NCBI GenBank assembly: GCA_034435015.1
Contig: DAOTYH010000071.1
Span: 1 to 47,713 of the forward strand
From: DAOTYH01 sp034435015
Lineage (GTDB): Bacteria > Chloroflexota > Anaerolineae > Aggregatilineales > UBA3940
Length of the DNA: 47,713 bases
Reading direction: 5' to 3'
Shown here: in pieces, positions 25,569 through 33,229 of the stretch
How the letters are laid out: each line of letters begins with the position of its first letter
How positions within the stretch are numbered: the first letter of the stretch is position 1
Notes under the pieces: model-generated
Told to the model about the DNA's origin: nothing
Database searches by the model: none
What the model saw: the letters and a program-made list of their open reading frames with translations, nothing else
Program-made: the position numbers and the translations under genes

Positions 25569-26042
25569 ATGCCTGAGGAGATCCCATCCCCCATGCTGGA
25601 GGAGAATCCCCCTCGTGTTCCACGCGGCCCTGATTGGCTGCCAACATGGGAGCTGGCCGCTCTGGCGCTGGGCGACTTTATGGTACTGGTCCTGTTTGCC
25701 GCAGTAGGGCGGGGCAGTCATAGCTTAGGTGCTTCTCAAAGGGGAGTGATCGCTGCGCTGAACACTGCCGCCCCCTTCATGCTGGCATGGCTGATAGTGG
25801 GAATCGTTGTAGGCACTTACCGGGGTAAGGCATTATATCCGCCTGCCCGTGTGCTCGCCCGCACCTTGTTGGCCGCCCTGATTGCCGGGCCGCTTGGAGT
25901 CATCTTCCGTGCCTTGTGGTTAGGCCGCCCTGTGGTGATCAGTTTCATGCTGGTCGCTACGGCTGTCAGCGGTGCGTTTCTTGCTGTCTGGCGGCTTGTC
26001 TGGTCACGCATCCGCCGTCTCTGGTGGCCAGAGTTACCCTGA
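25569..26042 (+). CDS. DUF3054 family integral membrane protein
   Basis: 157 residues with four predicted transmembrane helices (about 30-48, 62-82, 95-117, 121-142). The first begins in ALGDFMVLVLFAAVGRGSHSL, with the conserved GD...GRxxH of DUF3054. The loop WLIVGIVVGTYRG is typical. Function unknown. The start ATG 25569 has a moderate AAGAGG site. SbcD is encoded 16 bases downstream on the same strand. Confidence 0.75.
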   Translation: MPEEIPSPMLEENPPRVPRGPDWLPTWELAALALGDFMVLVLFAAVGRGSHSLGASQRGVIAALNTAAPFMLAWLIVGIVVGTYRGKALYPPARVLARTLLAALIAGPLGVIFRALWLGRPVVISFMLVATAVSGAFLAVWRLVWSRIRRLWWPELP

Positions 26043-26058
26043 AGGAGGAGCACCTGCC

Positions 26059-27318
26059 TTGAACGAACCTATCCGCTTGCTCCATTTCTCCGATGTGCAT
26101 ATCGGCATGGAAAATTACGGCAAGATTGACCCAGAGACTGGCATCAGCAGTCGGGTCTTAGACTTCTTGCGCCGCCTGAGCGAAATTGTCGAATACGCAG
26201 AGGCCAATGACGCCGACCTTGCCATCTTTGCAGGGGACGCTTTCAAAACCAGCGTCCCTAACCCGACCTATCAGCGTGAGTTTGCGCGGCGTATCAAGCG
26301 CCTTGCGCGGCAGTGCCCTGTGGTGTTATTGGTCGGCAACCATGATGTCCCTGCTATCACGCAGAGAGCCTCCAGCATTGAGATATTTCACACGTTAGAA
26401 GTTGACAATGTGATTGTCGGGCGCACGGATAAGATTCATCTCATTGAGACTAAGCGGGGGCCTGTCCAAGTTGCTACTGTGCCCTACCCGGTCCGACAGC
26501 GCCTGCTAGGTGAGATGGTAACGCATGGTATGAGCCTGGGAGAGGTTGACGAGCTAATGCGTCAGCAGGTTGACCTGCTGATTCGCGGGCTGGCCGAAAG
26601 GCTGGGCCCTGATGTTCCGGCTGTGCTGGCCGGCCACTTCGGCGTACAGGGAGCAAGACTTGGCTCAGAGCAGAATATCATGCTGGGGCGTGATATAGCT
26701 GTGTTGCGCGGCACGTTAGCCGATCCCGCTTGGGATTATGTGGCGCTGGGACATGTTCACTTTCATCAAGACCTGAATGCCGGTTATCACCCTCCTGTAG
26801 TCTACAGCGGCAGTATTGAGCGGGTAGATTTTGGTGAGGAGGGCGAGCCTAAAGGCTTCTGCTGGGTGAGCCTGTCGCGGGGACAGACGACTTACCAGTT
26901 TGTGGAGTTAAAAGCCCGCCCTTTTGTAACTATTCGCGTTGATGTTCGAGGATTGTCTGATCCCACCCAGGCGATTATCCATGAGATCAGTCGTTATGAC
27001 GTGGCAGACGCCGTTGTACGGGTCATCATTACCGCCTCGCCAGAAAACGAGCCGCTTATCCGTGATCGGGATATTGAGAAGGCCCTTGACAGGGCGGCCT
27101 ATGTCGCCGCTATCCTGCGGGAGATTGACAGGCAGGAACGAAGGCGTCTGGGTACGGATCACCCTGAGGAACTCACCCCGCTTGAGTTGTTGGAACATTA
27201 CCTGATCGCGAGGGGAGCTTCCCCAGAGCGGATCGCTCTCCTGAAGGAATATGCAGAAAGGCTGTTCGCAGAGATCGGCGGAGGCAGAGCGGCTTCCTCT
27301 TGGCCGGATGATCTCTAG
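26059..27318 (+). CDS. sbcD: SbcD/Mre11-like nuclease (metallophosphoesterase)
   Basis: 419 residues from TTG 26059, preceded by AAGGAGGAG 8 bases upstream, and this start matches the family N-terminus (EPIRLLHFSDVHIG). Calcineurin-like metal sites: SDVHIG, IFAGDAFKT, LLVGNHDVP, VLAGHFGVQG, LGHVHFHQ. The C-terminal capping domain runs to 419. In most bacteria SbcD works with the ATPase SbcC; no sbcC lies next to it here, so the partner must be elsewhere or the protein acts alone. Its end overlaps the convergent AAC(3) gene by 4 bases. Confidence 0.88.
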   Translation: MNEPIRLLHFSDVHIGMENYGKIDPETGISSRVLDFLRRLSEIVEYAEANDADLAIFAGDAFKTSVPNPTYQREFARRIKRLARQCPVVLLVGNHDVPAITQRASSIEIFHTLEVDNVIVGRTDKIHLIETKRGPVQVATVPYPVRQRLLGEMVTHGMSLGEVDELMRQQVDLLIRGLAERLGPDVPAVLAGHFGVQGARLGSEQNIMLGRDIAVLRGTLADPAWDYVALGHVHFHQDLNAGYHPPVVYSGSIERVDFGEEGEPKGFCWVSLSRGQTTYQFVELKARPFVTIRVDVRGLSDPTQAIIHEISRYDVADAVVRVIITASPENEPLIRDRDIEKALDRAAYVAAILREIDRQERRRLGTDHPEELTPLELLEHYLIARGASPERIALLKEYAERLFAEIGGGRAASSWPDDL

Positions 27319-28118
27319 TAGACCTGCCTTGCCCGACAGCTTAAACAGCTTGGCTTATCGCATAGCAGGAAGTTGGGGTCTTCACGGATGCGTTGTTCGG
27401 CATAGGCCAGCATAGGCTTGAGGGGGATCAGCTCACACCGGGCAGAACCAATCTGGGTTACCATTGTGATGTCCATCAACTCAGCCCAGATTGCGTTGAA
27501 CCCTTCCATACAGCCGGGGATATTAGGCAGTTCTTCGATGTCATCAACGGTGAGCGCCCAACGTATGAAGGCTTTGCGTCCGGCACGTTGTTCGGCCAGA
27601 TGCAGGGCAAAATTGTCGCGTTGATCGACTCCCATCAATAGCACGGCGCCGTCATGTGCCTCCAGCCATGCGATAGGCCCCAGCGGATTTTGCCGCGTTT
27701 GAGAAGCGAGCACCTCCCGCGCGTGAGGACCGCGTGCCACGAACGAGAGTATGGGATGTGTACTGCGCAATGTACCCGGACTCCGGCGTAAGACCTCAGC
27801 CACGAGTCCACAATCAGGGTGAACGGGAAGATCAGGACGGAATATCTCAGCCCTGGCATTTTGTTCGTCTCCAGAGCCATATACGATGGCATTATTGGGC
27901 GGGCCTACCTGTGGCACAACCTGTGTCTGGAAGGTGAAAGCCGGCATGACCAGTGTATCTACACACGAGAGGATGGCTCTGGCGACAGCCTCGGCATCAC
28001 CCTGAACTGGCCCTAGCGAGGGCATGTGAACATGGGCAATGATTGACATCTCCGGAGAGAGTTTAAGCTCCTCACGGAGCTGGGTTTCGATGGTCTGGGA
28101 TGTCAGAATCTTTGCCAA
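27315..28118 (-). CDS. AAC(3)/YokD-family N-acetyltransferase
   Basis: 267 residues of the antibiotic (aminoglycoside 3-N-) acetyltransferase fold. LVMPAFTFQ, PVHPDCGLVAEVLRRSPGTLRSTHPILSFVARGPHA (with the conserved Arg-Ser-x-His-Pro), and VLLMGVDQRDNFALHLAEQ match family blocks. Many chromosomal members acetylate unknown metabolites rather than aminoglycosides, so drug resistance should not be assumed. The tail CDKPSCLSC, three closely spaced Cys near the C-terminus, is unusual and could bind a metal. Confidence 0.85.
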   Translation of the reverse strand: MAKILTSQTIETQLREELKLSPEMSIIAHVHMPSLGPVQGDAEAVARAILSCVDTLVMPAFTFQTQVVPQVGPPNNAIVYGSGDEQNARAEIFRPDLPVHPDCGLVAEVLRRSPGTLRSTHPILSFVARGPHAREVLASQTRQNPLGPIAWLEAHDGAVLLMGVDQRDNFALHLAEQRAGRKAFIRWALTVDDIEELPNIPGCMEGFNAIWAELMDITMVTQIGSARCELIPLKPMLAYAEQRIREDPNFLLCDKPSCLSCRARQVY

Positions 28119-28149
28119 CTTATGTCATCCTTTTCTTACCTATGTATCG

Positions 28150-28178
28150 CAGGCCCGGCCTGCTACTTGCCGGGCCTG
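28150..28178. terminator. 10-bp hairpin downstream of the MFS gene
   Basis: CAGGCCCGGC (28150-28159) pairs with GCCGGGCCTG (28169-28178) around a 9-base loop, 22 bases after the MFS stop on the minus strand. It has no T run. It probably separates the transporter transcript from the AAC(3) gene. Confidence 0.55.
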
Positions 28179-28200
28179 ATCTGCCATAGGTGTAGAGAGG

Positions 28201-29544
28201 TCAGCGTGCTCCTGACGTTGATGTGGAGCGAGCCGGGTGAGCTTCTCCACGAGTAACCAGTACCATAAAGATAATTGCCAGCACGAAGAAGAAGGGGCTG
28301 GACAGGAAGATCATGCGGAAGTCACTACCGAACAGATTGATCACACTGCCGGTGATGGCTGGCGCAACCGCTGAGCCAAACTGAGAGGCAAGGTAGTAGA
28401 AGCCGACAAATGTACCGACTAACCGCTCGTCATCTGTCGTGTCTACGACCATTGGCAGGGAGTTAATGTTGATCAGCGCCCAACCGATTCCGCCGAGGCC
28501 CAGGATGGCCGCTATCACATACATACTCCTGACGAAGAAGCCGATCACCAGCAAGGCGGCAAAAATGATCAGCCCCAGCCCAATAGTACGGCGGCGGCCC
28601 AGCCGCTCGCCGATGAAGCCGGCTGGGATGGCGAAGATGATAAACGTCAGGCCGGCCACACCAAATAAAGTCGGCGCCAGCCCCTCGCTGACCCCCAGCA
28701 CATTGACGGCGTAAGAGGTGAAGAAAGTTCCCATCCCGTCATAGCCGATGAACCAGCTGCAGATCGCCAGCATCAGGAAGATCAAACTGCGCCGGCTCTC
28801 TGTGGGGATGGCGGCGAGGCTCTTGAGGCCGCGCAGAGCCTGCTCTTCCTCGCTCTCCTCGTGAGGCTCAGGCGCAGACAGGCTGTCCACGTCCGGCTCT
28901 TTGACTGTCAGGAAGAGCAGGACAATGACAGCCGCCAGAACCACTGAGGCGCTCAGGAATGGGAGAAGGGTATTGATGTCGAATAGGCGGGCTAAGATGA
29001 ACTGAGCGATGATGAAAGCAACACCGCCCATGAAGTTGATCACGCCGTTAGCTTTACTCCGTAACGGTGAAGGTGTTACATCCGGCATCAGGGAGACGAT
29101 GGGGGTACGCATGACGGCCATAGCCAACAGCATCAAAATAGCACCAGCCATGAACAGGATAAACGCCGGCAGGTTCTCCTCAACGCTTCCGTTGGCTGTG
29201 CTGTCAATCATGCGGGCGGCAATAGGAAGCAGAATGAAAGACACAGCGGCCACCGGCACAGCGCTCAGAATGAATGGATAGCGCCTTCCGATACGTGTCC
29301 GAACGCGGTCGCTCCAGAAACCAATAGCAGGTAAGATGAACAGGGCGGCAATGTTGTCCAGCCCCATGATCACCCCCGTCACTGGCTCACTGAGGCCGAA
29401 CCCCAGCACATTCCGTGAGGAAACAAAACCAGCCCTGCCGGCCTGAAGGAAGAGCGGCACAAACGAGTTGTAGATCGGCCACATCACACTGACACCAAAG
29501 AAGCCCAAGCCGATCAGGAAGGTCTTTTTCCAGTCAAGCTTCAT
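28201..29544 (-). CDS. MFS transporter (SLC45/sugar-porter-like)
   Basis: 447 residues with about 12 transmembrane helices. MFS motif A appears twice in degenerate form (GFWSDRVRTRIGRRYPFI near 76 and GERLGRRRTIGLG near 320). A long polar loop (about 220-250, EPHEESEEEQALRGL) lies between helices 6 and 7, as usual. The motif-A sequence with RTRIGRRYPFI resembles SLC45/GPH-type sugar porters. Substrate unknown. An inositol monophosphatase gene lies upstream on the same strand, 78 bases away. Confidence 0.88.
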   Translation of the reverse strand: MKLDWKKTFLIGLGFFGVSVMWPIYNSFVPLFLQAGRAGFVSSRNVLGFGLSEPVTGVIMGLDNIAALFILPAIGFWSDRVRTRIGRRYPFILSAVPVAAVSFILLPIAARMIDSTANGSVEENLPAFILFMAGAILMLLAMAVMRTPIVSLMPDVTPSPLRSKANGVINFMGGVAFIIAQFILARLFDINTLLPFLSASVVLAAVIVLLFLTVKEPDVDSLSAPEPHEESEEEQALRGLKSLAAIPTESRRSLIFLMLAICSWFIGYDGMGTFFTSYAVNVLGVSEGLAPTLFGVAGLTFIIFAIPAGFIGERLGRRRTIGLGLIIFAALLVIGFFVRSMYVIAAILGLGGIGWALININSLPMVVDTTDDERLVGTFVGFYYLASQFGSAVAPAITGSVINLFGSDFRMIFLSSPFFFVLAIIFMVLVTRGEAHPARSTSTSGAR

Positions 29545-29604
29545 GCTCTCTATCCTCCTTGTCGAAGAGTTGTAGGCACACGTTGAAAAACACTCGAAAG
29601 GCCA

Positions 29605-29624
29605 AGATAGACCGGCCTCTATCT
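29605..29624. terminator. weak inverted repeat at the end of the inositol monophosphatase gene
   Basis: AGATAGA (29605-29611) and TCTATCT (29618-29624) form a 7-bp stem around CCGGCC, overlapping the last bases of the inositol monophosphatase gene. No T run. Confidence 0.3.
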
Positions 29625-30453
29625 ACTTCTTGCTCTGAAGGTTAGCGTACACTTCGCGCAACGTATCGATCATGCCGCTGTGAATCAGCCCATTGCTTGC
29701 CACAATTTGCTCGCCGCGCCGCAACAGGTCACTTTTCTCGTCATCCTGATAGTCGGTGACTTTGCCGCCTGCCTCACGCACAATCAACATTCCAGCGGCT
29801 ACATCCCATGCGTGCAGGCGCATCTCCCAGAAGCCGTCAAGACGGCCGCAGGCGACATAGCATTGATCCAACGCCGCTGAGCCGGCCCGCCGCACCCCCT
29901 GAGCTTTACGGATGAAAGCGCTAAGTGAGGCTACATTGTTATCTTCTGCTGTATGCCGGTCATAGGGGAAGCCGGTTGCCAGTAGTGCCTTGTCCAGAGT
30001 CTTGATGTTCGAGACGTGGATCAGCTCATCGTTAAGGGTTGCTCCCTGACCTCGTACCGCCGCGAAACACTCCTCCCGGAGCGGGTCATAAACCACTCCC
30101 AGCAATGGGCCCTGCTCATCCCACAGAGCGATGGACACGGCAAACACAGGAAAGCCATGAGCGAAGTTTGTGGTGCCATCCAAGGGGTCCACGATCCACG
30201 TTAGACCGGCACCAGCCCCGGCTGGATGACTCTCCTCAGCCAGGATATTGTGCTCTGGGAAGCGTTCCTTCAGCGCGTTCAAGATCATAGCCTCAGAGGC
30301 ACGGTCGGCTTGTGTCACTAAGTCTATCGTTGAGCTTTTAGTATCAATCTCACGGGGCTGATGGTAGGCCTCTTTCAGAAGCTCGCCCGCTGAACGGGCG
30401 ATTACAGCGGCGGCTTTTAGTAAGGTGTTGGGGTTAGGTGTTGAGTCGGTCAT
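29623..30453 (-). CDS. suhB: inositol-1-monophosphatase family phosphatase
   Basis: 276 residues. Metal-binding motifs: AEESH (Glu), WIVDPLDGTTNFAHG (DPLDGT) and WDVAAGMLIVREAGG (WDxAAG). These define the Li+-sensitive inositol monophosphatase/SuhB family, which dephosphorylates inositol phosphate, or supports rRNA processing in SuhB. Family membership is firm; the exact substrate (inositol, fructose or PAP-like) is not. The next gene on the other side, gyrA, is divergent, with both promoters in the 193-base gap. Confidence 0.92.
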   Translation of the reverse strand: MTDSTPNPNTLLKAAAVIARSAGELLKEAYHQPREIDTKSSTIDLVTQADRASEAMILNALKERFPEHNILAEESHPAGAGAGLTWIVDPLDGTTNFAHGFPVFAVSIALWDEQGPLLGVVYDPLREECFAAVRGQGATLNDELIHVSNIKTLDKALLATGFPYDRHTAEDNNVASLSAFIRKAQGVRRAGSAALDQCYVACGRLDGFWEMRLHAWDVAAGMLIVREAGGKVTDYQDDEKSDLLRRGEQIVASNGLIHSGMIDTLREVYANLQSKK

Positions 30454-30601
30454 AGTTCAGAGGTTGCCTCGTCTGATCTGCTGGTGTACGGCTAACTTTG
30501 TTGCCTAGCTCAGTCTAAAGGCGTTCGAGAGGGAAGTCAAGACTATGCCGGAGAATTTTATAGGCCGGCGGCGGTGCGTGGTATTTACCCCTCCCCCGAA
30601 G

Positions 30602-30607
30602 TATAAT
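30602..30607 (+). promoter_or_regulatory. candidate -10 box for gyrA
   Basis: A perfect TATAAT lies 40 bases upstream of the gyrA ATG. The -35 region at 17-18 bases is weak (TGGTAT), so regulation may depend on -10 strength or supercoiling, as known for gyrase promoters. Confidence 0.5.
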
Positions 30608-30646
30608 GTGTCCAATAGTGAGTTTTTCCCTTGGAGAATGATCTGA

Positions 30647-33229
30647 ATGGATATTGGTACTGTACGTCCCGTTGACATCAATGAAGAAATGCGGGACTCG
30701 TATCTTGATTACGCCATGAGCGTAATCGTCTCTCGTGCATTGCCGGATGCCCGCGACGGTCTTAAACCGGTTCATCGCCGCATCCTCTATGCCATGCATG
30801 ATATGGGTCTTGTCCACAACGCGCCTTACAAAAAGAGCGCGCGTATTGTGGGCGAGGTGCTGGGCAAGTATCATCCCCATGGGGACGCCGCAGTCTATGA
30901 CGCAATGGCCCGCATGGCTCAGCCCTTTTCTATGCGCTACCCCTTGGTAGATGGTCAGGGCAACTTTGGCTCGATAGATGGCGACAGCCCAGCCGCTATG
31001 CGTTATACCGAAGCCCGTCTGTCGGCGCTGGCTGAGGTCCTGCTTGAAGATATTGACAAAAATACCATTGATTTCGTTGATAATTTCGACAGCACACTCC
31101 AAGAACCTGTCGTACTGCCTGCCCGCCTGCCTAACCTGCTGTTGAATGGCATCTCCGGTATTGCCGTTGGCATGGCGACCAACATTCCCCCTCACAATTT
31201 GCAGGAGATCGCTCAGGCGGTTGCTTTTCTGATCGATCGTATGGCCGCCCCCGAAGGTGAGTTCATTGACGAAGAGTTGCAGGACGTAACTGTCGAAGAC
31301 CTGCTCCAATATGTCCTGGGGCCAGACTTCCCTACCGGCGGCATTATTGTCGGCATGGATGGCGTTGTTAACGCTTACGCAACGGGCAAGGGGCGCGTCG
31401 TGATGCGTGCCGCTATGCATGTTGAAGCCATGCCCGGAAACCGCCATCGCATTGTCATCACTGAGATACCCTACCAGATTAACAAGACGACCATCATCGA
31501 GCGAATTGCCGCGCTGGTTCGCGAGGGCCGGCTTGACATGATCTCCGACTTGCGTGATGAGTCTGATCGGCGGGGGATGTCCATCGTCATCGAATTAAAG
31601 CGCGGTGCTCAGCCCCGAACGGTGCTGAATCAGTTGCTCAAGTACACTCCCCTCCAGAGTACGTTTGGGGTGCAAATGCTGGCTCTGGTTGATGGTGAAC
31701 CGCGCCTGCTGTCCCTCAAGTCGGCTCTGCGTTACTACATTGATCATCGCCGCGAGGTGATCAAGCGCCGCACCCTGTTCGATCTGGAACGTGCCCGTCG
31801 TCGGGCACATATCTTAGAGGGACTACTGGTCGCCATTGCAAACCTGGATGCAGTCATTCAGACTATCCGCCAGAGCGCGGATGCCGAACAGGCCCGTCTC
31901 CGTCTGATCAGCTCCTTTAACCTGAGTGAGGCTCAAGCGCAGGCCATCCTGGATATGCAGTTGCGCAGGCTGGCGGCTCTTGAGCAACAGAAGATCGAAG
32001 AAGAATACCATTCCCTCTTACAGCAGATCGCCGATCTGGAAGACCTGTTGCTTCACCCTAAGAAAATCCTTTACCAGATACGCGACGATCTCAACAGGCT
32101 GGCTGAGGTCTATGGCGACCTTCGCCGGACACGCATTGTACCTGATGCCGATGAGAATTTTGAGGAAAGCGATCTGGTCCCTGACGAAGATGTTCTGATC
32201 TTTATCACCCGTCGGGGCTTCATCAAGCGGGTAGCCGCACGGGCCTATCGCCTTCAGGGGCGCGGCGGGAGAGGTGTCAACGGGATGACGACCCGTGAGA
32301 CAGATGATGTAGAGCATCTGTTTGCGGCAGGCTCTCTCGACAGCATCCTCTTTTTCTCAGACCGAGGCAAAGTCTATCAGGAGAAGGCCTACCAGATTCC
32401 CGATGCTGGCCGTACTGCGAAGGGCATTCCGCTTCAGAGTGTGCTCTCCCTCGAAGCGGGCGAGCGGATTACAGCGGCGGTTGCCGTTCCCAGCTTCGAG
32501 GAAGTTGAGTACTGTACGATGGTGACACGCTTGGGTCGCATCAAGCGGGTTGAGGTATCGGCCTTTGAGGCTGTCCGTCCTAGCGGTCTGATCGCGATCT
32601 CTCTGGATGAAGGGGATGAACTAGGGTGGGTTAAGCTTACCACTGGCGGACAGGACCTGATCATCGTGACAGCAGGGGGGCAGGCTATCCGATTCAACGA
32701 AGATGAGGTGCGCCCAATGGGGCGCGCGGCTGGCGGAGTAAGTGCTGTCAGGCTCCAGCCGGGGGATATAGTGGCTTCGATGGATGTCATCACCGACCCC
32801 GATGGCAGTCTGCTGGTGGTCACCCAGAATGGCTACGGTAAGCGCACACCTCTCATTGAGTACCCGGTTCAATCCCGCTATGGGCAGGGTATCCGCACGC
32901 TTGCTCACAATGACAAGACCGGCCCTGTCATCGCCGCTCGTGTGGTCAAACCGGGAGATCATCTCACCTTGATCACGGCAGGGGGAATGGCTCTCCGCAC
33001 GCAGGTTGATAACATCTCAAGCATGGGGCGTAACACAAGAGGTGTCCAGCTTATGAACCTGTCTGATGGTGATGTGCTGGCTTCGGTGGCTCTCTTGCAT
33101 GAAGATCGGCGTGCTGAGCGTGAAAAGGCGATAGACGCCGAGAATGACAGGCTGGCCGCCGCCTCAGCCTATCAAGGAGAATTACCGGGCTTCGCTGAGG
33201 ATTCTCTGCCGGAGGATGGGCAGACATGA
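30647..33229 (+). CDS. gyrA: DNA gyrase subunit A
   Basis: 860 residues. Winged-helix/tower breakage domain with catalytic Tyr120 (AAMRYTEARL), GKYHPHGDAAVYD quinolone pocket, coiled-coil arm, then a C-terminal beta-pinwheel. The pinwheel's GyrA-box-like LQGRGGRGV (about 540) indicates gyrase rather than topoisomerase IV; the second box residue is Gly instead of Arg/Lys. It introduces negative supercoils with GyrB, which is not encoded here. Ala81 stands at the position of E. coli Ser83; Asp85 (E. coli Asp87) is kept. The stop overlaps the ATG of a histidine kinase gene (ATGA). GGAG lies 10 bases before the start. Confidence 0.97.
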   Translation: MDIGTVRPVDINEEMRDSYLDYAMSVIVSRALPDARDGLKPVHRRILYAMHDMGLVHNAPYKKSARIVGEVLGKYHPHGDAAVYDAMARMAQPFSMRYPLVDGQGNFGSIDGDSPAAMRYTEARLSALAEVLLEDIDKNTIDFVDNFDSTLQEPVVLPARLPNLLLNGISGIAVGMATNIPPHNLQEIAQAVAFLIDRMAAPEGEFIDEELQDVTVEDLLQYVLGPDFPTGGIIVGMDGVVNAYATGKGRVVMRAAMHVEAMPGNRHRIVITEIPYQINKTTIIERIAALVREGRLDMISDLRDESDRRGMSIVIELKRGAQPRTVLNQLLKYTPLQSTFGVQMLALVDGEPRLLSLKSALRYYIDHRREVIKRRTLFDLERARRRAHILEGLLVAIANLDAVIQTIRQSADAEQARLRLISSFNLSEAQAQAILDMQLRRLAALEQQKIEEEYHSLLQQIADLEDLLLHPKKILYQIRDDLNRLAEVYGDLRRTRIVPDADENFEESDLVPDEDVLIFITRRGFIKRVAARAYRLQGRGGRGVNGMTTRETDDVEHLFAAGSLDSILFFSDRGKVYQEKAYQIPDAGRTAKGIPLQSVLSLEAGERITAAVAVPSFEEVEYCTMVTRLGRIKRVEVSAFEAVRPSGLIAISLDEGDELGWVKLTTGGQDLIIVTAGGQAIRFNEDEVRPMGRAAGGVSAVRLQPGDIVASMDVITDPDGSLLVVTQNGYGKRTPLIEYPVQSRYGQGIRTLAHNDKTGPVIAARVVKPGDHLTLITAGGMALRTQVDNISSMGRNTRGVQLMNLSDGDVLASVALLHEDRRAEREKAIDAENDRLAAASAYQGELPGFAEDSLPEDGQT

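Noticed and set aside
30515..31447. 310-residue open frame antisense to gyrA
   Set aside because: It mirrors a strongly conserved coding gene in another frame, with no ribosome site or family resemblance.
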